From NCBI GenBank assembly GCA_036245525.1, contig BTPG01000002.1:118584286-118648285 (forward strand): a stretch of DNA of 64,000 nucleotides, read 5' to 3'. A model generated the notes under the pieces. The model was not told where the DNA came from, ran no database searches, and saw only the letters and a list, made by a program, of their open reading frames with translations. This stretch comes from Semisulcospira habei (lineage: Eukaryota; Mollusca; Gastropoda; Semisulcospiridae). Shown here piece after piece: positions 51,074 through 61,890 of this stretch. Position numbers and translations under genes: made by a program. Positions within the stretch are counted from its first letter, which is position 1, and every line of letters begins with the position of its first letter.

Positions 51074-53873
51074 GGGGAGATGATTCTGTATTCAGGTCAT
51101 GAAGAGGAGAATGCCCCCCATACAGAAGGAGTAGCACTCATGCTGTCACCAGTGGCACAGACAGCGCTGATGGGCTGGGAACCTCTTGGGCCAAGAATTA
51201 TAACAGCAGCCTTTAGAACCAAGAAAAAGCTCAAGCTGAACGTCATCCAGTGTTATGCGCCCACCAATGACAGTGACGAGGAAGAGAAACAGGAGTTCTA
51301 CGACCGACTCCAGAGTGCCGTGGACAAATGTGCGGAGCGAGACATCACCATCGTCATGGGCGATTTTAATGCCAAAATAGGGGAGGACAACACCGGATAC
51401 AAAGAGGTGATGGGGAGACAGGGACTAGGCTCGGAGATGAGTGAGAACGGGGAGAGGTTTGTAGACTTTTGTGCTCTAAACCGACTTGTCATTGGAGGCA
51501 GCATCTTCCCACACAGAAGAACACACAAAGCAACTTGGGTCTCACCTGACCATACAACAGAGAACCAAATAGACCATATCTGCATTAGCAAGAAATTTAG
51601 AAGATCCCTTCAAGATGTTCGAGTGAGGAGGGGAGCAGATGTCGCCTCAGACCACCATCTGCTTACCTTAAGAATGAAGCTCAAGCTAAAGAAAAGCCGC
51701 ACAGAGACAACAAGAAGACAGCGCTATAATGTAGGCCTCCTGAGAGAAACTGGAGTTAGAGAAGAGTTCAAACTGGTGCTGTCCAACCGGTTTCAAGCGC
51801 TACAGGAGCTAGTAAATGAAGAGGAGGCGGTCACCACAGAGCAGCAGTGGCGGGCAGTTAGAGAGGCGCTGAACTCAACCTGCAAAAACACTGTAGGGCT
51901 CAGGAAACACCACCACAAGGACTGGCTGTCGGCACAGACCTTGAAGAACATAGAAGCGAGGAAGCAGAAGAAAGCAGCGGTCAACAACAGTCGCACGAGA
52001 GCAGCCAAAGTAAGGGCACAGGGGGAATACTCGGAAGCCAACCGCGAGGTGAAAAGGAGTATCAGGGCAGACAAGAGGGCCTACACAGACAGCCTGGCAG
52101 CAGAGGCAGAAAAGGCAGCAGGCAGCAGCAACATGAAACAGCTCTACGACATTACCAGAAGATTGTCGGGTAAGTATGGCCATACAGAAAGACCAGTAAA
52201 AGACAAAGAAGGCAAGCCTATTGCAGACAGAGCAGACCAACTCGACAGATGGGCCGAGTTTTTTGAAGAGTTACTGAACAGACCTAGCCCACCCGACCCC
52301 CCCCCCGACATCCAGCCGGCAGAGACCGACCTACCCATCAGCTGTGACAGACCCAGCCGGGAAGAGATCAGAAAAGCAGTGGCATTTTTGAAGAATGGCA
52401 AAGCAGCAGGGCCAGATGGCATCCCAGCGGAGTCTCTGAAAGCAGACCTAGAGACAACAGTTGAGATGCTGTACCCACTGTTTGGAAAGATCTGGGAAGA
52501 GGAGGTGATGCCAGCTGACTGGAAGGAGGGTACCTAATCAAGCTTCCCAAGAAAGGCGACCTCAGCAAGTGTTCCAACTACAGAGGAATCACCTTGCTGT
52601 CAGTACCAGGAAAGGTCTTCAACAGGATCATCCTAGAGAGAATGAAGAGCTCCGTTGACCCCCAGCTGAGAGACCAGCAAGCAGGATTCAGGAAGAACCG
52701 ATCATGTACAGACCAGATCGCCACTCTCCGCATCATCGTGGAACAGTCTCTGGAGTGGAGCTCCCCGCTGTACGTCAACTTTGTGGATTATGAGAAAGCA
52801 TTTGACAGCGTGGACCGAGAGACTCTGTGGAAACTCCTACGACACTACGGTGTACCCACAAAGCTCGTCCGCCTGATCAAGAGCAGCTATGATGGCATGA
52901 CATGTCGTGTGATCCACGAAGGGCAGTTCACCAGAGAGCTCCAGGTCAGAACTGGTTTCAGGCAGGGGTGTCTGCTGTCTCCGTTCCTCTTCCTACTGGC
53001 CATAGACTGGGTCATGAAGATGACCACAGAGCACAGACGAAGTGGAATACAGTGGACACTGTGGACACAGCTTGACGACCTCGATTTTGCAGACGACTTG
53101 GCATTACTGTCCCACACTCATCAACAAATGCAGGACAAGACCACGAGGCTTGCTGACATCTCGTCCCAAGTGGGCCTCACCATTCACAAACAGAAAACAA
53201 AGACAATGAGGCTGAACGCAACCAGGGAAGAACCAGTCTTGCTTGCTGGCACCCCGTTGGAGGAGGTGGAGTCCTTCACCTATCTCGGGAGCATCATAGA
53301 CAAAAAAGGCGGCACTGATGCAGATGTCAGAGCACGAATCGGTAAAGCCAGAGCAGCCTTTCTCCAGTTGAAAAAAGTGTGGAGTTCCAGAGAGCTGTCA
53401 CAACACACCAAAGTCCGGATTTTCAACTCCAATGTAAAAGCAGTTCTCCTATATGGAGCAGAGACATGGAGATTGACAAAAACCACAGTCAACAGAGTAC
53501 AGATCTTCATGAACAGTTGCCTTAGAAGAATTTTGAAAATCCACTGGCCAGAGAAGATCAGCAACGTCAGACTCTGGGAGACAACAGAGCAGATAACAGC
53601 AGAGAATAAAATTGGGCGAAGAAGATGGGGATGGATCGGTCACAGTCTGAGAAAGCCAGCTTCCAGTATCACTAGGCAGGCATTGTCATGGAACCCCCAG
53701 GGAAAGAGGAAAAGAGGTACGCCGAGAAACTCCTGGCGTCGAGACCTCCAAGCAGACATCAAGAGACTGGGAACCACCTGGAGTAGAATCGAAGGAGAAG
53801 CACAGGACAGGAGTTGCTGGAGGTCTCTCGTCGACGGCCTATACCCGGGTAGGGGTGACAGGCGTAAGTAAGT
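51074..53873 (+). mobile_element. LINE B4, longest B copy (endonuclease + RT)
   Basis: Flanked by ACAGTATCATC (51063-51073, 53874-53884), with a GTAAGTAAGT tail. It carries the C-terminal half of an APE-type endonuclease, including IVMGDFNAKIGEDNTG, TENQIDHICIS and ASDHHLLTLRMKL, a linker, and the full RT. Missing 5' sequence (start of the endonuclease) shows 5' truncation. Confidence 0.95.
51080..53871 (+). pseudogene. LINE B4 ORF2 with one frameshift
   Basis: Frame 51080-52537 and frame 52594-53871 together give about 920 codons. The break is near 52530: a run of G after GACTGGAAGGA is one base shorter than in B1 and B3, shifting the frame just before LIKLPKKGDLSKCSNYRGIT. The catalytic boxes FVDYEKAFDSVDRE, CLLSPFLFLLAIDW and FADDLALLS are intact. 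GDFN and SDHH boxes of the endonuclease are intact. Apart from truncation this single deletion is the only obvious defect. Confidence 0.88.
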
Positions 53874-54137
53874 ACAGTATCATCAAGTCGCGCCAACATT
53901 GACAGACTCAGTAATTGCAGAAGTCCAGCAAGATGTCAAAAACTGGTAGTAGCCAGGGTGGAGTGATGTGTTGCAGAGATTCCGAAACTTTGTCCATGTC
54001 CACTCCGGCCGCCTGCAGATGAGGTCGGACACGGAAGGAAAGTGGTCGGACAGCTCCTGGAGGGGCATCGTATACCTCTGCAAACGACGGGTTAAAAACA
54101 CAATCATAGGCAGGATTGTCTGGATGGGCCTTCAGCT

Positions 54138-56165
54138 TCAGAACGTAGCTGAGAATGAGGCAGATGCGGCGGAGCCTGAGAGAAGGCTCCCTGCCTCGGC
54201 ATACAGACTAGGAACTGGAGATGTCCTGAAGGCTCCCAGACATATGCGCAGACCTTGATGGTGAATTGTGTTCAGACGCTGTAGAACAGACTTGGAAGCC
54301 AAGCCATATACCACAAAGCCGTAATCCAATTTGGACAGAACAAGGGCCCGGTACAGTCGAAGTAAGACAATGCGATCTGCATCCCAGTCAGTACGACCAA
54401 CGACACGCAGAATGTCGAGGACCTTCTGACAAGAGGTTCTAAGGTAGTTAACATGGTTGCAGAAGGTCAATCTTTTGTCAAAGATGACCCCCAAAAACTT
54501 TGCCTCCTCGGCCACCTTAATCGGCACTCCAGCAATGCTCAGGCTATGTTCTTGAAAAAATTTCGTCTGGTTAGTAAAATGCACACAGACTGTCTTGGAG
54601 GGCAAGAACCTGAATCCATTGAGAGACACACACCCCTGGATGCGATCAACGCACAGCTGCAAGCGCCTCTCAAGGGACGTAAGTCCTCGACCTCGTGCAC
54701 ACAAAGCAAAGTCGTCCACAAACAGAGAGCATTCAGAATCATCCTTGACAGCCTTTACAATGTTATTTATTTTAATGTTACATAAAACAGGAGATAGAAT
54801 ACTGCCCTGCCGGACACCCATCTCCTGTTCAAAGGAGTCGGAGAGGGTGGAGCCCACACGGACATGGAACGACCAATGAGACAAAAAATTGTGAATAAAA
54901 ATGGGCAGGTGCCCTTTAAAACCCATGTCCGACAAATCGGACATTATACCATACTTCCAGGTAGTGTCATATGCCTTTTCAAGATCAAAGAAAATTACAT
55001 AGACATGCTGCTTGTTGACAAAAGCATCTCGGAGAAAAGACTCAAAGCGGACTAGATAGTCAGTTGTACTACGGAAGCGCCGGAAAACGCACTGGATGTC
55101 TGTGATGAGAGCCCGTGACTCAAGATACCACACCAGTCGGGCGTTGACCAAGCGTTCCGTAGTTTTACATAAACATGATGTCAAAGCTATTGGCCGGTAG
55201 TTGCCCGGGTCGGAAGGATCCTTACCCGGCTTGGGGATTGGCACAACTACAGCCGGGCGCCAAGATGGCGGAAAATAACCGGTTATCCAGATATGGTTAA
55301 GGGCCTTGAGAAGTACAAGGAGTGAATCCTCAGGCAGATGTATTAGGAGCTGATAGTGGATGGTATCTAATCCAGCAGCAGAGTCAGTACATTCCTGCAT
55401 GGCTTGCTGCAATTCTGAAAACGTAAAAGGGGCATTAAAGTCTTCTGAGTTATCCGATAAAAAAATCACAAGTACAAGATTCTCGCTTCTCCTTCTCTCT
55501 CTAGAAGAAAGGTGAATAATGCTCTGTTGAAGAATTATGGGCAATGGTGGAGGCAAGCAAATTGGCCACAGCCTTTTTATCCGTGACCAAACTGGCACCA
55601 TCTCTAAGAAGGCCGACAGAAGCCGAGCCACCCCTGCCCCTAATTCTTCGAACAGCCTTCCAGACTTTTTGGGACGGAGTCTTAGAAGATAAAGATGAGA
55701 CAAAGCGTCTCCAGGAAGCACGGCGTTCGCGTTTAAAAATGTAACGGGCTTTCGCCCCAGTCTTTTAAATGTTAAAATATTCGCTTGCGACGGATTACGA
55801 AAAGCATGTCGCTGAGCAGATTTGCGCATTGTTTGGGCCTTGCGGCACTCTTCATTGAACCATGGTACTCTCGGCTTCCAAGGGACTGATGTGGAAGTTC
55901 TAGGGATGGTTTCACCTGCTACGTCCAACAAAATAGAAGTAAAACAAGAAACAGGTTCTTCAGCTGACATGACCACCTCCTCTGTAATACGAGACTGACA
56001 GAGGGAGGCGAACAGAGGCCAGTTAGCTTTCTTGAGATTCCAGCGCCCCACCGGCGAATCCTCCTGACAGCTGACCGATGACAGGACTACTGGGAAGTGG
56101 TCACTACCACACAGGTCGTCGTGAACCTTCCAGTCAAAGTCCAGCATGAGAGAAGGATCACACAC
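54138..56165 (-). pseudogene. LINE A2 reverse transcriptase (675 open codons)
   Basis: The frame begins in the endonuclease end with DLCGSDHFPVVL (the SDH box) and continues through PRVPWFNEECRKAQTMRK to RT blocks PIPKPGKDPSDPGNYRPIAL, FFDLEKAYDTTWKYGIMSDL, MGVRQGSILSPVL and FVDDFALCARG. A frameshift near 54180 ends it before the C-terminal region, which continues to 53920 in another frame. It is longer open than A1 in this region. Confidence 0.88.
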
Positions 56166-56231
56166 AGTGAGGTCTAGAACAGAACTAGATCCTGAACCTG
56201 AGTATGTAGGTGAGCCATCGTTAAAGACATA

Positions 56232-57072
56232 CAGGGCTCGAAATTAGCGGGGGCCCGGGGCCAAAAACCCGCAAAGTTGATTTCGGGCTCGGAAAGTTGA
56301 AAAACGAAGGGCCCGCTTGGCCCGCAAAATAATTTGTCTGCTACAGCTAGCTCTACTCGGCAGTTTCGTATTTGGGCCAAGGGAAGCAACCCACACCGGT
56401 GCCCTCACTCACAGTAATAGTATTGTGTTCTTTTCTTTCTTTTTTTTTGTTATTGTATTTTTAGTTTACTTCTGTTAACTCAAGTGCACATAAGTGTAAT
56501 ATGAATAGATGATTGAAAAAAAAAAGAAAATGCAAAATCTGTTTGTTTCACTTTAGTTTATCAGGAAGAGTACTGTTAAGTTTAGTTCCCTTTCATGGTT
56601 TTGTTTTGAACTTTTGTGCATTGAGGTCAGATTTTTTGTTAGGTTACGCATATTAAAAATTTAATGATGTGTATTGTGCAATACTCAGTCACAAAACTGA
56701 AAAGTATTATACAAGAGACTCACTTGATTTTTTTCTATTTTGTTTAATGGCCATTTCAGGCTCACTAGTCACTGGAATATGTGTGTCACTGAATGTGTGT
56801 GTGTGTGTTTTTTCCCCTTTTTTGTTGGTAATGTTTGAAAGTGAAAGAAAAGGCAAATAAAAATGACATCACTCAGCAAAATTGGAAATTCAATTTTTAT
56901 TTTAGATTATCAGACAAATTGTACTTTCTACTTATTATATTGTCAATAATTCTTTTGTTTTTTGTTTGCATTATTTTTCAAAGTTGGGCCCCGAAAGTTG
57001 CTTGTGGGCCCTCAAAATTTTCAATCAAGGGGCCCGGTGGCCCCCAAAGAAAAAAGTTAATTTCTAGCCCTG
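56232..57072. mobile_element. hAT-type element H7
   Basis: The ends are CAGGGCTCGAAATTAG and TTAATTTCTAGCCCTG, with a 6-bp duplication GACATA/CACATA (one mismatch). A1 shows the empty site near 9118-9125. The subterminal segments are G/C-rich with repeated GGGCCCG words on both sides; the middle is AT-rich and non-coding. Confidence 0.88.
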
Positions 57073-57121
57073 CACATAGGTTGACAAAAAACACCTTCTA
57101 ACATCTGACCTCTGCCATCAT

Positions 57122-58062
57122 CAGAGCATGGAATTACTCGTACTAAAAAAAAGAGGAAAACCCCTTTTCACTAGGGGGGTCCGGGGGCATGCCCCCCCCC
57201 CTTGAAAAAATAACATTAAAATTTGTGCAATCTGGTGCATTTTAGAGAGAAACTGAGCAGTTTAACCACCTAAAAATCTTGCTTTTTTTCCTTATTTTTT
57301 GGGTGCACTTTTTATTTTTTGTGTCAAAGGTTTAAAAGTTATACTAAAACTTAAAGTATTCAACAGAATATATCCAAATATATATATACTTTCTTTAATA
57401 ATCTCTGATTAATCAGCTGTAAGTATGGATTCCTTTTCTCTCTTATTTAATACTATGTACCATGGTCACTGAACTGGAGAAAGGTTATATAGATTTTTCA
57501 ACATTATTTCATCAAACTTTACTGGAAAAAAATACATTGTAATAAATTTATTCACCATCAAGAGTAATATTTCCAATGGCACTGCTTTTAGTTTTTTTGT
57601 GTTTCGCTGTAGACACGCGAGCATCAAGAGCTACGCGGCCGCGTAGTTAATATCAAACTCTGCGCAGTTCGCGGCAATACGCCTGCCCACAGGCCGCTAA
57701 CTTGCGAATACACTGAGCGCGGAGCTCGTCGTTTATGCTTTTCTCGAGCCAAGTCCATCTCCAAATATTCTTGGCTCCAGAATCGTCTATTCTGTCTCCG
57801 CGTTTAAGTATTTTCTCTTCGCCATATTTTGACCAGACTACGACTACCACTGAAGACCGGAAGCGACCTGTGCGAGCTAAAGCTAACGCCTCGCTCAATT
57901 TTGAATACGCGATTTGGGGATATCCGCCACATAAAGATCGCGAAACACGGTATTGGAATAGTGACTTTACGATTTTGTTTTGGACGGAAATTTTTATTTT
58001 CGGCGGAATGGCAGCTTCATTTAAGCGGAAATCCGCCAAAAAGAGGAAAATTCCATGCTCTG
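57122..58062. mobile_element. hAT-type element H8
   Basis: The ends are CAGAGCATGGAATT and AATTCCATGCTCTG, with a 6-bp duplication CATCAT (57116-57121, 58063-58068). A1 has the empty site near 9170. A minus-strand reading near 57840-57660 (YGEEKILKRGDRIDDSGAKN, then IWRWTWLEKSINDELRAQC) looks like genuine coding of unknown origin, perhaps the N-terminal exon of the parent transposase. Confidence 0.88.
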
Positions 58063-58809
58063 CATCATAGTGGTCACTACCCCAAAGGTGAGCGTGACCG
58101 TTAAAATCCCCCATGAGAATAAAGGGAGGGGGCAGTTGATCTACCAAGTTAAAAATATCATTACTACAGACCCGCAGCGATGGTGGCAGGTAAATACTGC
58201 ATATGGTTATGGTCTTCTTCAGGGTACCCCGAGCTGCGATTGCCTGAAGACAGGTGTTGATGCGAACATAAAATTTGGCTACTAATGAGAAGAGCCACTC
58301 CACCCGAGCGCCTCTCCGAATCAGAGCCTTTATGTATAACATTAAAACCATTAAAGGACACAGGGTCAGAAGTCTTCAGGTAAGTCTCCTGAAGAGATAT
58401 TACTGAGGGGTTATAGAACTTGACTAAAAGACGTAATTCCTCAAAGTTAGCTTGAAAACCACGACAATTCCACTGAAGCAGAGAGTACACGATTATGTGT
58501 TATCTGGGGGTAAGGAGTTTATTTCCCCCTTTTTCCTTTGCCTTGGAAGGAGTTTAAGAAACAGAGGGCGGCCGGCTCCTGGGCCCCCTCTGGTTCTTCG
58601 GAGAAGAAGGGGGTGGAGCTGCCGCAGCATCAGCAACGACAACTTCCACCCCCTCCATCCGCTCTTCCAATGCAGCATATTTGTTTTGAAGGGGGACATC
58701 AGTGTTCCCCTTCTGGGCCCGTGCTCACAGCGGTCCCATAGATTTCTTAGACCTCTGGTCCTGGGCACCGTTTCTGCCACTAGAGTTAGCGGCCTTAGAA
58801 GGCTGACCA

Positions 58810-59188
58810 TTGGATTGTACATTGCTTAACGTCCCGACAGCAACAAGGCTTTCTCAGGACGTGCCTGCACTGCTTGTGAAAAAAAACTAAACAGAAAATT
58901 GAATGTATGTCGCCAGCCGGTCAAATACATTAAATAAACCTACAACATGGGGCATAAATAAAGCTAAGACCATTTAGCAACACACATCCAATATCAAGAG
59001 CTACAGGCAGTGCAGACAGTAGGGAGAGTTTTAAAAAGGAAAATACAGGTGAATGGACAAAGGGTAGACAGAAACACATGCCCCAGAATAGAGAGAAAAA
59101 CCCACCCTGTGGGGCTGACCAGGGTGACCCTGGGAACTAAAAAATACCTAACCCCACCCAAGTCCCCCAGGGCAGACCCGGGTGGGGA
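58810..59188 (-). mobile_element. SINE-like repeat S, copy 4
   Basis: Flanked by the 13-bp duplication AGAAGGCTGACCA (58797-58809, 59189-59201), inserted in the ORF1 fragment of LINE A2. The tail has fewer CAAT units than in the other copies. Confidence 0.93.
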
Positions 59189-59494
59189 AGAAGGCTGACC
59201 AGAGCCAGAAGCCTTTGGAGTTGACTAACAGGTTTGGGTGGGGGCTGAGGCTTAGGGGCAACAAAAGGCGGCACTACCAGACTGGCAGTGTCCGCCTTCT
59301 GCGTTCCCTGGCTCCTCTTCACCACCAGAGGAGGGTTACTCAATGTTCTGTTTCAATAATGGAAGACTGACAGTGCGTGTTTCCGAGGGGTAAAGGGTCA
59401 AAGGTTAAAAGGCACCGTGGACACACGCTCGCAGTTTGCGACCGAGAGGCGCAAACACACAAGCCCTCGGTGCATTACTGTACGCACGATCGTT

Positions 59495-60185
59495 ACTTAT
59501 GCCTGTCACCCCTCCCAGGTTATAGGCCGTCGACGAGAGAACTCCAGCAACTCCTGTCCTGTGCTTCTCCTTCGATTTTACTCCAGGTGGTTCCCAGTCT
59601 CTTGATGTCTGCTTGGAGGTCTCGACGCCAGGAGTTTCTCGGCCGGCCTCATTTCCTCTTTCCCTGGGCGTTCCATGACAATGCTTGCCTAGTGATACTG
59701 GAAGCTGGCTTTCTCAGACTGTGACCAATCCATTCCCATCTTCTTCGCCCAATTTCATTCTCTGCTGTTATCTGCTCTGTTCTCTCCCAGAGTCTGACGT
59801 TGCTGATCTTCTCTGGCCAGTGGATTTTAAAGATTCTTCTAAGGCACCTGTTTATGAAGATCTGTACTCTGTTGACTGTTGGTTTTTGTCAACCTCCAAG
59901 TCTCTGCTCCATATAGGAGAACTGCTTTTACGTTGAAAATCCGGACTGTGGTGTGTTGTGACAGCTCTCCTTTCAACTGAAGGAAGGCTGCTCTTGCTTT
60001 ACCGATTCGTGCTCTGTCATCTGCATCAGTGCCGCCTTTTTTGTCGATGATGCTCCCGAGATAGGTGAAGGACTCTACCTCCTCCAACGGGGTGCCAGCA
60101 AGCAAGACTGGTTCTTCCCTGGTTGCGTTCAGCCTCATTGTCTTTGTTTTCTGTTTGTGGATGGTGAGGCCCACTTGGGACGAGA
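59495..60185 (-). mobile_element. LINE B5, short 5'-truncated copy
   Basis: Flanked by CACGATCGTT (59485-59494, 60186-60195). It carries only the RT C-terminal region (VGLTIHKQKTKTMRLNATRE onward) with several small deletions relative to B1-B4. More decayed than the other B copies. Confidence 0.9.
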
Positions 60186-60195
60186 CACGATCGTT

Positions 60196-60903
60196 CCTAG
60201 TACAATACTATTAGCAGGTCAAGCGGAACCATCAGTGATTTTCACAGCATAGCGAGTACGGATGGTTTATTTTACTTTCTGGTGAAAGCCAGAAAACGTC
60301 AGTACACGTGTACACTGACACGTGTGTACATGACACCGATGACCTCATTATCTTGCAGTATTGTGATACAATGATAGCCAGGTTCTGCCTTGTGACGTAG
60401 GCTCATAAATATGCATATTAATTCAAAACAAGGCCGATGCAAACGATAAATTTGTGACTTAGGTATAAAAACAATACACCCTCCGAAATGAATTTTGACA
60501 TTTGGCATTGTATTTACATCATAAAGCTCCAAGATGATACACAAAGGACCCATACACATATTGTCAGCAGTATCTGTTGCAAACAGTTTTCTGACTGTGT
60601 TGAGATGCTTGATCCTGGGGAATATAACTTTAAAGTTTACCACACACGACGGCAGACGGACAACCACTGGCCCAAAAAAATACTCACTTTTGCTTCGCAC
60701 ATGAGCCAAAAATGAACTATCTAGCAATCAAAGACTGCGAATTACATAAACACAAAACAGTTTAATTAACCAACAATTTAACTCCAGTGTATGTGCATCC
60801 ACCTATACTGTAAACTGTACTGGTAGCTCAGCTGCATGCACAAGGGGGTTAAAACTTGTGAACATAACCAGCTTTTCAAATTTACCATGCCTCTTCAACT
60901 CAC
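60196..60903. other. CHD intron with repeat fragments
   Basis: Holds a palindrome GTCAGTACACGTGTACACTGAC (60299-60320) and, at 60610-60715, the V-family terminal segment (AAAGTTTACC..GACGGCAGACGGACAACCACTGGCCC). The open frame 60299-60727 is not recognisable as a protein. Confidence 0.5.
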
Positions 60904-61065
60904 CTCTTTTAGCTGATCCACCTGGGTTTCTGTTTTGAGGTCACCAAATTCCTTGGTAAATGCCTGTGCAGAGGAAAACTTGCCTGGGTTGAGAAAATTC
61001 AAGAGACTGAACAGTTCCTCTGTGTTGTTCTGCAGGGGTGTACCAGTCAACAGAACTCTATGTTC
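60904..61065 (-). CDS. CHD7/CHD8-like: CHD-type remodeller, exon 2 of the ten seen
   Basis: 54 codons, acceptor cttgttacag, donor gtgagt, phase 0. Reads [40 protein letters not shown] and [23 protein letters not shown] is helicase motif III of the SWI2/SNF2 ATPase, which couples ATP hydrolysis to DNA translocation. Confidence 0.97.
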
Positions 61066-61326
61066 CTGTAACAAGAAATATAATCTTAGTTCCATCTATC
61101 AGCAATACTGTATGTTTCTGCAACATGAGACATCATCTGCATACTAGACCGATTTTTGGACATCACAAACCCGCACACATCACTGCCACTGAAGGGCTAC
61201 TGCAACATAAAAAATAATCTGTGGGCTAGTCAGTCATTTTTTAAATTTCAACCTTGAGCCAGGTAGTACTATCATGGTCAATCTATGTTCTGTTGAATTG
61301 TCTGGCCGGAATGGTTTAGCACTCAC

Positions 61327-61503
61327 CAGATCAAAGAGGCGCAGTCCCTCAAGCAGACGGCAGTTTTTGTTCTTGAGACGATGCGCCTCATCAATGATAC
61401 ATGCACGCCACTCGATAGAGGACAGTAACTCCACATCCGCAATGATTATCTCGTACGTAGTGATCAAGGCATGAAATTTGAACAGATCAGGAATCTTCAC
61501 ACC
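61327..61503 (-). CDS. CHD7/CHD8-like: CHD-type remodeller, exon 1 of the ten seen
   Basis: 59 codons, acceptor ctttttttcag-like, donor gtgagt, phase 0. Reads KIPDLFKFHALITTYEIIIA, then ELLSSIEWRACIIDEAHRLK and NKNCRLLEGLRLFDL. IIDEAHRLKN is the Walker B/DEAH motif II. The Walker A (motif I) and the chromodomains must be encoded upstream, beyond 64000: no such exon was seen in 61504-64000. Confidence 0.96.
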
Positions 61504-61544
61504 CTGAAAAAAGGCAAAAATCCAATTGTTACTTCATAGCAGCT

Positions 61545-61890
61545 TTGTTCATAAAGGCAAAGCCCTTGCGGCTCACGCGCATGACCGATGCACATATGTG
61601 TGACCTTTTGAAATCACTGGTGACCACCAGCGAAATCCATGTTGTCTCAAAATTTAAGCATTTTTCAGACATCTGTCAAACCCCCGGGACCCCTGACTCT
61701 TGAGATGAGTCGACTAAATTAGTATGCATAGAAATGTCTTGCCATCAGCAAACTTAACTCTAAATTTAAATGAAAAGTTTGCAAAAACTTTGATAACAAG
61801 AAAGGCAAAGCCCTTACGGCCCACGTGTATGACCGATGCACATGTGTGACCTTTCAAAATCAGTGGCGACCACCAGCGATATCCATGTTG
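61545..61890. repeat. V-family element heads, two partial copies
   Basis: AAAGGCAAAGCCCTTxCGGC and GTGTGACCTTTxAAATCA occur at 61555-61620 and again at 61802-61860, each followed by GACCACCAGCGAxATCCATGTTGT. The second copy stops where TAGGTACCGGCAG begins at 61891. Confidence 0.7.

Larger units (their letters stand above)
53920..59343 (-). mobile_element. LINE A2 (same family as A1), truncated at both ends
   Basis: Collinear with A1 from the C-terminal RT (53920) through endonuclease (57079-57115, 58069-58500) to ORF1 fragments (58500-58809, 59202-59343). The RNase H and 3' tail are absent. Insertions are hAT H7 (56232-57072), hAT H8 (57122-58062) and SINE-like S4 (58810-59188). Comparison with A1 fixes the boundaries of all of these. 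No flanking duplication was found, consistent with later deletions. Confidence 0.88.

Noticed and set aside
58493..58829. Independent gene on either strand near 58500-58820
   Set aside because: These frames are the broken ORF1 of LINE A2 and its shadow.
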